A stretch of DNA of 36,900 bases. Origin: [Leptolyngbya] sp. JSC-1. Its GTDB lineage: Bacteria; Cyanobacteriota; Cyanobacteriia; Elainellales; Elainellaceae. A program made the position numbers and the translations under genes. The notes beneath the pieces were generated by a model. The model did no database searches, was not told the origin of the DNA, and saw only the letters and a list, made by a program, of their open reading frames with translations. Where the stretch lies: NCBI GenBank assembly GCA_000733415.1, contig KL662191.1, positions 1,114,839 through 1,151,738 on the forward strand, read 5' to 3'. Positions 8,003 to 16,257 of this stretch are shown here, piece by piece; position 1 is the first letter of the stretch; each line of letters opens with the position of its first letter.

Positions 8003-8392
8003 ATGTTTGGCACGTTTCAACAAAGCAACCTGCGGATTGAAGTCGATGCTTCCGAACAGCAGATTCGAGATAGTTTGCTTTGTCCGGATCAGTTTCGGCA
8101 ATGGCTGGCTCCGCAAACCTTCTCTGCTGGATTGCCCGACCGTTTGCAAAAAGGCACGATATTTACCAGCTACATCGGACCGATTACGATTCGCCATGAG
8201 GTTGATCTGGTGGAGCCAAACGGGTTGCGGCTATTGATGAGTCAGGGAATTGATGGCTTCCATCAGTGGTATTGGGGTGACGGCTGGGTGCAGTCGAGCC
8301 TGGAAGGAATTTCGTTGCTGCCGTTGAACTTGGGCCAAACGTTTAGCCTATTGCGATTACGGCAATTTCTGGTGCAGCAGAAGCAAGCTTGA
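8003..8392 (+). CDS. SRPBCC-like conserved hypothetical protein
   Basis: 129 residues. The pattern (beta strand, two helices with SEQQIRDSLLCPDQFRQWLAP, then alternating strands with HEVDLVEPNGLRLLMSQGIDG, and a long C-terminal helix LGQTFSLLRLRQFLVQ) resembles small START/SRPBCC proteins, which bind hydrophobic ligands in a cavity. No catalytic motif is recognised. It begins 57 nt from the HAD remnant on the opposite strand, so its upstream region may have been newly created by that rearrangement. It converges with the GNAT gene (20-nt gap). Function unknown. Confidence 0.7.
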   Translation: MFGTFQQSNLRIEVDASEQQIRDSLLCPDQFRQWLAPQTFSAGLPDRLQKGTIFTSYIGPITIRHEVDLVEPNGLRLLMSQGIDGFHQWYWGDGWVQSSLEGISLLPLNLGQTFSLLRLRQFLVQQKQA

Positions 8393-8412
8393 TGGAATAA
8401 CGCTAACTACCT

Positions 8413-8934
8413 CTAATGATGCTTGAGCCAGTTGTCTCGCTTTAGGCCGTAAATCAACACCTCGCGGCCAAAAATTTCTGTGCGTCCTTCCAGTTTTTCC
8501 CCCAACCGCTCTGCGACTCGAATCGAGCGCTGGTTCTGCGGCACAATCAAACTGACAATGTGGGTCCGTCCTAGGGTTTGAAAGGCGTATTCGATGGCAG
8601 CTTTTGCCGCTTCGGTGGCCAAGCCTTTGCCCCAGAAAGGACGGCGCAGCATCCAGCCAATTTCAAACTCCGGCCAGCCTTCGGGATTCCAGCAGCCAAT
8701 GCGGCCAATCATCTCGTGGCTCGCTTTCTCTTCCACCGCCCACAGGCCATAGCCCCGCAACTGCCAGTGTCCCAGCATTGTGGCCATACTGCGCCAAGAT
8801 TCAGCTCGCGATAGGGGATGGCCGGGTCCAATGTACTGCATCGCCTCTGGATCGGCACACATCTCGGCATAGGCATCTAAGTCGGCTTCGCGGAACAGGC
8901 GGAGGAGCAGGCGGTCGGTTTCCAGCGTGGTCAT
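8413..8934 (-). CDS. GNAT family N-acetyltransferase (RimJ/RimL type)
   Basis: 173 residues with the Acetyltransf_3 pattern: N-terminal LETDRLLLRLFREADLDAY, central strand MIGRIGCWNPEGWPEFEIGWMLRRPFWGKGLATEA (motif A, with the acetyl-CoA pyrophosphate loop in the R-x-x-x-G-K-G-L-A part, about 102-110), then IVSLIVPQNQRSIRVAERLGEK, the usual Asn-x-x-Ser motif B. Such enzymes acetylate the N-terminus of a ribosomal protein or small amines; the substrate is not predictable here. It follows the universal stress gene by 51 nt on the same strand, with a G-rich heptamer repeat in the gap. Confidence 0.88.
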   Translation of the reverse strand: MTTLETDRLLLRLFREADLDAYAEMCADPEAMQYIGPGHPLSRAESWRSMATMLGHWQLRGYGLWAVEEKASHEMIGRIGCWNPEGWPEFEIGWMLRRPFWGKGLATEAAKAAIEYAFQTLGRTHIVSLIVPQNQRSIRVAERLGEKLEGRTEIFGREVLIYGLKRDNWLKHH

Positions 8935-8937
8935 GAA

Positions 8938-8968
8938 GGGTGGGGAGTGGGGAGTGGGGAGTGGGGGG
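8938..8968. repeat. TGGGGAG heptamer repeat with G-quadruplex potential
   Basis: TGGGGAG occurs three times in a row (8941-8961), followed by TGGGGGG and preceded by GGG. Five runs of at least three G, spaced by 1-3 nt, fit an intramolecular G-quadruplex on the plus strand. It lies in the short gap between the GNAT and universal stress genes. Confidence 0.85.
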
Positions 8969-8985
8969 ATTATGCTTCCAACTTG

Positions 8986-9408
8986 TCACTTTAGCTTCAC
9001 GACAAACACTGAGCAAGGAGCCTCTTCCACTACCTGACTGCTGACCGAACCTTGGAGGATGCGTTTGATTCCGGTTAGGCCGCGACTGCCCATCACGATC
9101 AGATCAACCTGGTGAATGTTGGCTAAACGGATAATTTCTTCGGCTGGCTCGCCCATAACGATTTCGATCTCGCTTTGGCAGGGTAAGAGGGATTGGTAGT
9201 ATTGCAGCTTTTCTAGCTGTTGGTGCGAGATCGTTTCGGTATCGGCTTGGGGGCGGTCAACGGCAATGTCTGGATCGGCACCGAGATTGACAATCACATG
9301 GGCCAGCACCACTGTTGTCTCTGCCTGGAGGTGAAATTGCTGCACCATCGCGATGATCTGTTCTGATAGATCTGAACCATCGAGAGCCACCAGAATTTTC
9401 TTAAACAC
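8986..9408 (-). CDS. Universal stress protein (UspA family)
   Basis: 140 residues, one Usp domain. The N-terminal strand is MFKKILVALDGSDLSEQ; the ATP-binding loop GSRGLTGIKRILQGSVSSQV (about 111-131, pattern G-x2-G-x9-G-S) is complete, so it is of the ATP-binding type; it ends with the usual APCSVFVVK strand. The start is a GTG at 9408, with GAGGGGG about nine nt upstream. These cytosolic proteins help cells survive stress, often as dimers. It lies 50 nt downstream of hisD and 51 nt upstream of the GNAT gene on the same strand, so read-through from hisD is possible. Confidence 0.92.
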   Translation of the reverse strand: MFKKILVALDGSDLSEQIIAMVQQFHLQAETTVVLAHVIVNLGADPDIAVDRPQADTETISHQQLEKLQYYQSLLPCQSEIEIVMGEPAEEIIRLANIHQVDLIVMGSRGLTGIKRILQGSVSSQVVEEAPCSVFVVKLK

Positions 9409-9458
9409 GATTGACGCCCCCTCACCTTAAATTGATCCAATCCAGTTGTCGCCGCATC

Positions 9459-10799
9459 CTACTCCGCTGTCGGTATCTCGGCATCGAGCCGTTCCAGCTC
9501 TGCCGGGTCTTGGACTCTCAGTCTGACCGAATCGGCATGGGAGGGTAACCCCTCAGCCGTTGCCAGTACATCGATTGCCGAAGCCACCCGCTCTAGCGCC
9601 TTGGGCGAGTACTGAATCAAGCTAGAACTCTTGATAAAGGTTTCCACACTCAGGGCCGAGGCATGGCGAGCCGAACCCGATGTTGGCAGCGTGTGATTGG
9701 GACCGGCCAAATAGTCACCCACCGCTTCCGGGGTAGAGTTGCCCAGAAAGATCGCTCCGGCATGGCGGATTTTGTCTAACAGGCTCCAGGGATCCTCAAT
9801 TTCCAGCTCCAAGTGCTCCGGAGCAAATTCGTTCGAGAGTTCTGCCGCAACTTCCAGCGATTCCACTACCACTACCAAACCGTAATGGGCAATGGCCTTT
9901 TCGGTCAGCATCCGGCGCGGGTGGTTGATCAACTGCTGCTTTACCTCGGCCACCACCTTGATTGCTAAATCAGCATCGGTGGTCAACAATATAGCGGCAG
10001 CTAACGGGTCATGTTCGGCTTGGGCTAGCAGATCAGCCGCTACATGTATCGGATTGGCAGAACTATCGGCGATGATCAGCACCTCGGATGGTCCGGCCAG
10101 AGAGTCAATGCCGACAGTGCCGTAAACCAGCTTTTTCGCTAGGGTGACGTAAATATTACCGGGGCCGGTGATCACATCCACCTTGGGGATCGTTTCCGTG
10201 CCATAAGCTAAAGCTGCAATCGCCTGTGCTCCCCCGACGCGGTAAATTTCGTCCACGCCCGCTTCTTGAGCCGCGACCAGAACGGCAGGGTTGACAGCCT
10301 TATTGGGGCCGGGTGGAGTGGCAATCACAATTCGCGCCACCTGAGCTACCTTCGCCGGAATCGCGTTCATGATCACGGTGCTGGCATAGGCAGCGCGTCC
10401 ACCTGGAACGTACAAGCCGGCCCGGTCAACTGGGGTATAGCGCTTACCCAGCACCACCTCATCTTTGCCAAACTGGACCCAGCTCTTGGGCACCCGCTGT
10501 CGGTGAAACGACTCGACCTGACGGCAGGCAAGCTGAATCGCATTGAGCAGCTCTTGGGAAACCTGCTGGTAAGCGGCGTCTAGTTCCGAGCCGGAGACGC
10601 GCAACTCTTCAGGTTTCAGGGATACTTGGTCGTATTCTTCGGTGTAGTGCAGTACCGCTCGGTCGCCCTGCCGCTTCACGGCCTGCAGCACTTCTCGAAC
10701 CGTTGCCTCTTTATGCACAACTTGATCGTCATGGGTGCGATCGCAGATTCGTCGCAGTTCGGTGAGTGCCTCAGCCCGCTGAGTGATGATTCGCAGCAT
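9459..10799 (-). CDS. hisD: Histidinol dehydrogenase
   Basis: 446 residues from the ATG at 10799 (a GTG two codons upstream at 10805 is an alternative). It catalyses the last two steps of histidine biosynthesis, L-histidinol to L-histidine with two NAD+. Visible signatures: PVDRAGLYVPGGRAAYAS, the VGGAQAIAALAYGTETIPKVD region, ITGPGNIYVTLAKK, AGPSEVLIIAD, the QAEHD zinc/catalytic segment, and EFAPEHLEL with the catalytic Glu-His. Full length for the family. It is divergent from rpsT; no other his gene is present, as usual in cyanobacteria, where his genes are scattered. Confidence 0.97.
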   Translation of the reverse strand: MLRIITQRAEALTELRRICDRTHDDQVVHKEATVREVLQAVKRQGDRAVLHYTEEYDQVSLKPEELRVSGSELDAAYQQVSQELLNAIQLACRQVESFHRQRVPKSWVQFGKDEVVLGKRYTPVDRAGLYVPGGRAAYASTVIMNAIPAKVAQVARIVIATPPGPNKAVNPAVLVAAQEAGVDEIYRVGGAQAIAALAYGTETIPKVDVITGPGNIYVTLAKKLVYGTVGIDSLAGPSEVLIIADSSANPIHVAADLLAQAEHDPLAAAILLTTDADLAIKVVAEVKQQLINHPRRMLTEKAIAHYGLVVVVESLEVAAELSNEFAPEHLELEIEDPWSLLDKIRHAGAIFLGNSTPEAVGDYLAGPNHTLPTSGSARHASALSVETFIKSSSLIQYSPKALERVASAIDVLATAEGLPSHADSVRLRVQDPAELERLDAEIPTAE

Positions 10800-10977
10800 T
10801 GCCACAGTGACTTAAAAACGCAAGGTCGTGAAGTAACCCATCAGTACAGGTCTGTCTTACTTCAGCCATCTTAGCGGCTGGCGTCAAACCTGTGTCTCTT
10901 CTAGCTTAACCTGGATTTTCCAAGGATTTATGTAGAAACGATGGCAGATTGTCTGGCATTTTTGTCAAATCATTCGC

Positions 10978-10983
10978 TAGAAT
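10978..10983 (+). promoter_or_regulatory. Possible -10 element for rpsT
   Basis: TAGAAT lies about 50 nt upstream of the rpsT start; the only -35 candidate (TGGCAT, 18-nt spacing) is poor. Confidence 0.3.
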
Positions 10984-11014
10984 GGTGGATCGCTGAAAGA
11001 AACTCTTCTGACCT

Positions 11015-11026
11015 CTATCTAGATAG
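11015..11026 (+). promoter_or_regulatory. Perfect palindrome at the rpsT ribosome-binding position
   Basis: CTATCTAGATAG is a 12-bp palindrome ending 5 nt before the GTG start codon of rpsT, where a Shine-Dalgarno sequence would be expected but is absent. It may act as an operator or a small translational hairpin. Confidence 0.4.
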
Positions 11027-11031
11027 TTACC

Positions 11032-11328
11032 GTGGCAAATATTAAGTCGGCAATCAAGCGTATCCAGGTTGCAGAGCGGAACCGCCTGCACAACAAATCC
11101 TATAAGTCCGCCGTGAGAACCCTGATGAAGCGTTACTTAACGGCGGTCGATGCCTATGCGGCGAATCCTACTCCCGAAGCGATGGCAGAAGTGCAGCGCA
11201 CTATGTCGGCGGCCTATAGCAAAATTGACAAAGCCGTGAAGCGCGGCGTGCTGCATCCCAACAATGGTGCCCGCAAAAAATCTCGCCTCGCTAAAGTATT
11301 GAAATCGAAGGAAGCGGCGGCTTCATAG
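11032..11328 (+). CDS. rpsT: 30S ribosomal protein S20
   Basis: 98 residues, starting with GTG. The sequence is the typical S20: ANIKSAIKRIQVAERNRLHNKSYKSAVRTLMKRYL, then a second helix pair ending in the basic HPNNGARKKSRLAKVL. It binds 16S rRNA early in small-subunit assembly. First gene of the rpsT-tatD-rpoB-rpoC1-rpoC2 order. No clear Shine-Dalgarno sequence, which with the GTG start suggests translational control, known for S20 in enterobacteria. Confidence 0.97.
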   Translation: MANIKSAIKRIQVAERNRLHNKSYKSAVRTLMKRYLTAVDAYAANPTPEAMAEVQRTMSAAYSKIDKAVKRGVLHPNNGARKKSRLAKVLKSKEAAAS

Positions 11329-11363
11329 CAGGCTTGAGTTGACAGAACAACTGGGCCAATCCC

Positions 11364-11389
11364 CTCAAGTTCTAAGTCTCAAGTTCTAA
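11364..11389 (+). repeat. Direct repeat upstream of tatD
   Basis: CTCAAGTTCTAA occurs at 11364-11375 and 11378-11389, a 14-bp period (two heptamers), flanked by CCAAT/ATTGG that could close a hairpin. Confidence 0.7.
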
Positions 11390-11419
11390 AATTGGGAAGA
11401 ACAGCCTTCAAGGATCCCT

Positions 11420-12247
11420 ATGCAGCCCGCGCCGCTGATTGATACCCATGTGCATCTCAATTTCGATAGCTTTGCAGCCGATCTGGATCAGGTTGCAGAA
11501 GCTTGGCGTGCAGCTGGGGTGGTTCGCTTGGTGCATTCCTGCGTAGAACCGGCTGAATTTCAGGACATTCGAAGCATTGCCGATCGGTTTCCTGAACTCT
11601 ATTTTGCTGTCGGTCTGCATCCGTTAGACGCCGACAAATGGACGGCAGATTCAGCGGAGCAGATTCTCACTTTAGCCCAGTCTGATTCACGGGTGGTGGC
11701 GATTGGCGAAATGGGGTTGGACTTCTACAAAGCCGACAATCAAGCTTTGCAAGAGGAGGTCTTTCAGGCCCAGTTACAGATTGCACGTCAGCTCGATCTG
11801 CCGGTGATCATCCACTGCCGGGATGCGGCGACGCGAATGGCCGAACTTTTGCGCTCGTTTTGGGCTAAAGAGGGAGCCGTGCGTGGCGTCATGCATTGCT
11901 GGGGTGGTACTCCGGAAGAGACCCACTGGTTTCTCGATCTGGGGTTTTACATTAGCTTTAGCGGCATTGTCACGTTTAAGAATGCGCGGCAAGTGCAGGA
12001 GTCGGCCAAGCTTGTACCTGCTGATCGGGTGTTGATCGAGACCGACTGTCCGTTTCTATCGCCGGTACCGAAGCGGGGCGAACGACGCAACCAACCCGCC
12101 TATGTTCGCTATGTGGCTGAGCAAATGGCTCAACTGCGTCAGGTGCCCCTGGAAACCCTCGCCGTTCAAACCACGAGCAATGCCTGTCGCTTGTTTCAGC
12201 TGCCCTTACCGGAGTCCCTTCCGTCACTAGCCGCCAGCCACGTCTAA
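11420..12247 (+). CDS. tatD: TatD family metal-dependent hydrolase (3'-5' DNase-like)
   Basis: 275 residues, a TIM-barrel amidohydrolase relative. Metal ligands are visible: H10 and H12 in DTHVHLNFD, the Glu in IGEMGLDFY, His in VIIHCRDA, His in VMHCWGG, and Asp in IETDCPFLSP. Members such as E. coli TatD are Mg-dependent 3'-5' exonucleases linked to DNA repair and turnover; the name does not imply a role in Tat export. ATG is preceded by AAGGA. The position between rpsT and rpoB is conserved in cyanobacteria. Confidence 0.92.
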   Translation: MQPAPLIDTHVHLNFDSFAADLDQVAEAWRAAGVVRLVHSCVEPAEFQDIRSIADRFPELYFAVGLHPLDADKWTADSAEQILTLAQSDSRVVAIGEMGLDFYKADNQALQEEVFQAQLQIARQLDLPVIIHCRDAATRMAELLRSFWAKEGAVRGVMHCWGGTPEETHWFLDLGFYISFSGIVTFKNARQVQESAKLVPADRVLIETDCPFLSPVPKRGERRNQPAYVRYVAEQMAQLRQVPLETLAVQTTSNACRLFQLPLPESLPSLAASHV

Positions 12248-12531
12248 AAGGCAGTTTGAAAGAGCTGACTAAGCTGAACTGCTTCTAGCCCTGACTCACA
12301 GGGAACAGCTTGGAAGTCGCCCAAGTTTGATCTAGATCTATTTATTATCTTTATTTGATCTAGAGGGCCGCCAAAAGTTTGACCCACAAAATGACTAGTC
12401 TACGCCATAATGAAGATTGGAGGATGTAAAAATTTTTGAGGTGACTGATGCAGAGCAGTAGTTAAGATCTAACGGCTCTGACGTTTGGCGTGATCGCAAT
12501 CTTTTATTTTTGTTTGTAACTTTGAAGCAGG

Positions 12532-12560
12532 TTGACGAAGTCCATTGTTTAAGCTATACT
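12532..12560 (+). promoter_or_regulatory. Sigma-70-type promoter of rpoB-rpoC1-rpoC2
   Basis: TTGACG (12532-12537), 17-bp spacer, TATACT (12555-12560). Predicted transcription start near 12567, giving a leader of about 220 nt before rpoB. Confidence 0.75.
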
Positions 12561-12664
12561 CTCCGTGCTCTGTCCGCCCGCACCCTGACTTTCACGATTG
12601 GAACTTCTTCTGGAATCCGATTCAATTCAATATCTTAAACGTCTTGCATTTCTAGACGGATGGG

Positions 12665-12699
12665 TTTCAGTCTTCCTTGGTTGAGGACTGGAATTTTTT
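12665..12699 (+). terminator. Attenuator-like hairpin with T-tract in the rpoB leader
   Basis: TTTCAGTCTTC (12665-12675) pairs with GAGGACTGGAA (12683-12693) over 11 positions with two G-T pairs and a 7-nt loop; six T follow (12694-12699). It has the form of an intrinsic terminator, located between the promoter and the rpoB start. Confidence 0.55.
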
Positions 12700-12789
12700 G
12701 CCGTCGTTGTAGTTTTTATTGCCCGACTACTTGCCCAACTACCGCAGCGTTAGGGGCATGCCCAAAGCAATACCCATACGAGGAGACGC

Positions 12790-15700
12790 ATGAGTAACCT
12801 AACCAAATCGCCATCGATGTTTACCCTGCCTGATCTCGTAGAGATTCAGCGTGCTAGTTTCCGCTGGTTTTTAGAGGAAGGCTTGATTGAGGAGCTAGAC
12901 AGTTTTTCGCCGATTACCGACTACACCGGAAAGCTAGAGCTGCATTTTCTCGGCAAAGACTATAAACTCAGGCGGCCCAAATATGACGTGGACGAGGCCA
13001 AGCGGCGGGACAGTACCTATGCGGTGCAGATGTATGTGCCGACCCGCTTAATTAACAAAGAAACCGGCGAAATTAAAGAGCAGGAAGTCTTTATTGGTGA
13101 CCTACCGCTGATGACCGACCGTGGTACCTTCATTATCAACGGTGCGGAGCGGGTTATTGTCAACCAGATTGTCCGTAGCCCTGGCGTCTATTACAAAAAA
13201 GAAATCGACAAAAACGGTCGCAGCACCTTCAACGCTAGTCTGATTCCCAACCGAGGCGCTTGGCTGAAATTTGAAACCGACAAAAACGACTTGGTTTGGG
13301 TGCGGATCGACAAAACTCGCAAGCTCTCAGCCCAGGTATTGCTGAAGGCACTAGGGTTAAGCGATGGCGAAATCTTCGATGCCCTGCGCCACCCGGAGTA
13401 CTTCCAGAAAACGATCGAGAAAGAGGGGCAGTTCAGCGAAGAGGAAGCGCTGATGGAGCTGTACCGCAAGCTGCGTCCGGGTGAGCCGCCGACCGTATCG
13501 GGTGGTCAACAGTTGCTCGATTCCCGCTTCTTTGATCCCAAGCGTTACGATTTGGGCCGGGTGGGTCGCTACAAGCTGAACCGGAAGCTGCGGCTGAGCG
13601 TGCCGGAAACAACGCGGATTCTCACGCCCCAAGACATTTTGGCCGCAATCGACTATTTGATCAACCTGGAATTTGATATCGGTCAGATCGATGACATCGA
13701 CCACTTGGGTAATCGGCGAGTGCGTTCGGTGGGTGAGCTGCTGCAAAACCAAGTGCGAGTTGGACTCAACCGCTTGGAGCGGATCATCCGGGAGCGCATG
13801 ACTGTATCGGATGCCGATTCATTGACACCTGCCTCCTTGGTCAACCCCAAACCACTGGTGGCTGCTATCAAGGAGTTCTTTGGGTCCTCGCAGTTGTCCC
13901 AGTTCATGGACCAAACCAACCCACTGGCTGAGTTGACCCACAAGCGCCGTCTTAGCGCCCTTGGCCCCGGTGGTCTAACCCGGGAACGGGCTGGCTTTGC
14001 TGTGCGCGACATTCACCCCTCCCACTATGGTCGAATTTGCCCGATTGAAACGCCGGAAGGTCCGAATGCGGGTTTGATTGGCTCGCTCGCTACCCATGCC
14101 CGCGTCAATACCTATGGCTTCATCGAAACGCCCTTCTACCGGGTGGAAAATGCCCGCGTACTGAAGGACGAAGCGCCCGTCTACATGACTGCGGACGAAG
14201 AAGATGAGTTCCGAGTAGCGGCAGGCGATGTTTCTATGGACGCAGAGGGACGTATCCTGGGTGAACAGGTGCCAATCCGCTACCGGCAAGAATTCACCAC
14301 TGCCACTGCAGATGAAATTGACTTTGTCGCCGTTTCACCAGTGCAGATCATTTCGGTTGCCACTTCGCTGATTCCGTTCCTAGAGCACGATGACGCCAAC
14401 CGCGCTCTGATGGGATCAAACATGCAGCGGCAGGCGGTGCCCTTGTTGCGTCCTGAGCGGCCTTTGGTTGGCACTGGACTGGAAGCACAGGCAGCGCGTG
14501 ACTCTGGGATGGTGATCGTCAGCCGCACCGATGGTGAAGTCACCCGTGTAGATGCTAACGGGATCGAAGTTCGAACCTCGGACGGCAAGACGATCGAGTA
14601 TCAACTGCAGAAGTATCAGCGCTCTAACCAAGACACTTGCTTGAACCAACGTCCCATCGTCTTTGCTGGCGACCGAGTCAGAGCAGGCCAAATTCTGGCG
14701 GATGGATCGGCGACCGAGGGCGGCGAGTTGGCGCTGGGCCAAAACGTACTGGTGGCCTATATGCCCTGGGAAGGCTACAACTACGAAGACGCCATCCTGA
14801 TCAGCGAGCGCTTAGTCTACGACGATGTCTACACCTCGATCCATATTGAGAAATACGAGATCGAAGCGCGTCAAACCAAGCTCGGCCCAGAGGAAATCAC
14901 CCGTGAGATTCCCAACGTCGGTGAGGATGCGCTGCGGCAACTCGATGAGACCGGCATTATTCGGATTGGGGCTTGGGTAGAAGCCGGAGACATCCTGGTC
15001 GGTAAAGTCACACCCAAAGGGGAATCAGATCAGCCGCCGGAAGAAAAACTGCTGCGGGCCATCTTCGGTGAAAAGGCACGGGATGTGCGCGATAATTCGC
15101 TGCGGGTGCCCAACGGTGAAAAAGGCCGTGTTGTGGATGTGCGCGTTTTCACCCGTGAGCAAGGCGATGAACTGCCGCCGGGAGCCAACATGGTGGTGCG
15201 GGTCTATGTGGCGCAAAAGCGCAAGATCCAGGTGGGTGACAAGATGGCAGGCCGCCATGGCAACAAGGGAATTATTTCTCGGATTCTGCCGCAGGAAGAC
15301 ATGCCCTATATGCCCGACGGGACCCCGGTTGACATCGTGCTGAACCCGCTGGGTGTGCCGTCCCGGATGAACGTAGGTCAGGTATTCGAGTGTCTGCTAG
15401 GCTGGGCTGGCCACAACTTGGGCGTGCGGTTCAAGATGATTCCGTTCGATGAGATGTATGGAGCCGAGGCATCCCGTCTCACAACCCACTCCAAGATCAA
15501 TGAAGCGCGGGAAAAAACCGGCCAAGATTGGGTCTTCAACCCCGATAACCCTGGCAAAATCCAAGTTTACGACGGACGCAGTGGCGAACCGTTTGACCGC
15601 CCGGTAACGGTCGGTACGGCCTATATGCTGAAGCTGGTGCACCTAGTAGACGACAAGATTCACGCTCGTTCGACTGGCCCCTACTCACTGGTTACCCAGC

Positions 15701-16089
15701 AGCCCCTGGGCGGTAAGGCGCAACAAGGTGGACAGCGGTTTGGCGAAATGGAAGTTTGGGCACTGGAGGCATTTGGAGCTGCCTATATCCTGCAAGAACT
15801 GCTGACCGTGAAGTCAGACGATATGCAGGGACGCAACGAAGCCCTGAACGCCATCGTCAAAGGCAAGGCAATTCCTCGTCCTGGCACCCCCGAATCCTTC
15901 AAGGTGTTGATGCGAGAGCTGCAATCCCTCTGTCTCGATATTGCAGCCCACAAACTGCAAACCCAAGATGACGGCACCAGTCGCGACAGTGAGGTAGACC
16001 TGATGGCCGATGTCGGCAACCGTCGTGCTCCGTCGCGCCCAACCTACGAATCCATTTCCCGCGACGAGATGGAAGAAGTCGAAGACTGA
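12790..16089 (+). CDS. rpoB: RNA polymerase subunit beta
   Basis: 1099 residues, normal for cyanobacterial beta. Recognisable landmarks: ERVIVNQIVRSPGVYY near 118; the rifampicin cluster QLSQFMDQTNPLAELTHKRR from 368, with D374, H384, R387 and S389 as in sensitive enzymes; GRICPIETPEGPNAGLIGSLA from 414; GYNYEDAILISE; KMAGRHGNKG at 818-827; and GGQRFGEMEVWALEAFGAA near 980, the contact with beta'. It forms the catalytic core of RNA polymerase with alpha, beta', gamma (RpoC1) and omega. Strong GAGGAG ribosome binding site. Transcribed with rpoC1 and rpoC2. Confidence 0.99.
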   Translation: MSNLTKSPSMFTLPDLVEIQRASFRWFLEEGLIEELDSFSPITDYTGKLELHFLGKDYKLRRPKYDVDEAKRRDSTYAVQMYVPTRLINKETGEIKEQEVFIGDLPLMTDRGTFIINGAERVIVNQIVRSPGVYYKKEIDKNGRSTFNASLIPNRGAWLKFETDKNDLVWVRIDKTRKLSAQVLLKALGLSDGEIFDALRHPEYFQKTIEKEGQFSEEEALMELYRKLRPGEPPTVSGGQQLLDSRFFDPKRYDLGRVGRYKLNRKLRLSVPETTRILTPQDILAAIDYLINLEFDIGQIDDIDHLGNRRVRSVGELLQNQVRVGLNRLERIIRERMTVSDADSLTPASLVNPKPLVAAIKEFFGSSQLSQFMDQTNPLAELTHKRRLSALGPGGLTRERAGFAVRDIHPSHYGRICPIETPEGPNAGLIGSLATHARVNTYGFIETPFYRVENARVLKDEAPVYMTADEEDEFRVAAGDVSMDAEGRILGEQVPIRYRQEFTTATADEIDFVAVSPVQIISVATSLIPFLEHDDANRALMGSNMQRQAVPLLRPERPLVGTGLEAQAARDSGMVIVSRTDGEVTRVDANGIEVRTSDGKTIEYQLQKYQRSNQDTCLNQRPIVFAGDRVRAGQILADGSATEGGELALGQNVLVAYMPWEGYNYEDAILISERLVYDDVYTSIHIEKYEIEARQTKLGPEEITREIPNVGEDALRQLDETGIIRIGAWVEAGDILVGKVTPKGESDQPPEEKLLRAIFGEKARDVRDNSLRVPNGEKGRVVDVRVFTREQGDELPPGANMVVRVYVAQKRKIQVGDKMAGRHGNKGIISRILPQEDMPYMPDGTPVDIVLNPLGVPSRMNVGQVFECLLGWAGHNLGVRFKMIPFDEMYGAEASRLTTHSKINEAREKTGQDWVFNPDNPGKIQVYDGRSGEPFDRPVTVGTAYMLKLVHLVDDKIHARSTGPYSLVTQQPLGGKAQQGGQRFGEMEVWALEAFGAAYILQELLTVKSDDMQGRNEALNAIVKGKAIPRPGTPESFKVLMRELQSLCLDIAAHKLQTQDDGTSRDSEVDLMADVGNRRAPSRPTYESISRDEMEEVED

Positions 16090-16098
16090 CGAATCAAG

Positions 16099-16223
16099 AA
16101 GTTTTGAGTTTTGTAGCTTGCTTCTGCAAGGCAGTCTGCTCAGTTTTAAATTCCAGAGACAAACGGCTTCTAGAACTTAAGACTGGATGCTACACGCAAG
16201 CTGCACCCTAAAACTCAAAACTT
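16099..16223 (+). repeat. Large imperfect foldback between rpoB and rpoC1
   Basis: AAGTTTTGAGTTTT (16099-16112) is the exact reverse complement of AAAACTCAAAACTT (16210-16223). Complementarity continues inward with gaps: GTAGCTTGC against GCAAGCTGC, and CAGTTTTAAATTCCAGA against TCTAGAACTTAAGACTG. The arms are about 55-60 nt. The whole gap could fold into one long hairpin in the rpo mRNA. Confidence 0.7.
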
Positions 16224-16237
16224 AAAACTTAAAACTC
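16210..16237 (+). repeat. AAAACTT heptamer tandem repeat upstream of rpoC1
   Basis: Four consecutive 7-mers: AAAACTC, AAAACTT, AAAACTT, AAAACTC. They form the right arm of the foldback and end about 20 nt before the rpoC1 start. Confidence 0.85.
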
Positions 16238-16257
16238 TTATTTAGTGGGGATTAGTG

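Larger units (their letters stand above)
12248..12789 (+). other. 542-bp tatD-rpoB intergenic region (promoter and leader of the polymerase genes)
   Basis: No credible gene. It holds an AT-rich stretch with two TTTGATCTAGA copies (about 12326-12364), a near-consensus promoter, and a leader of about 220 nt with a terminator-like hairpin. The rpoB ribosome binding site GAGGAG lies just before the ATG. Confidence 0.7.

Noticed and set aside
7756..8013. 85-codon minus-strand frame over the HAD remnant
   Set aside because: It is in a different frame from the recognisable HAD motif IV and its translation has no family resemblance.
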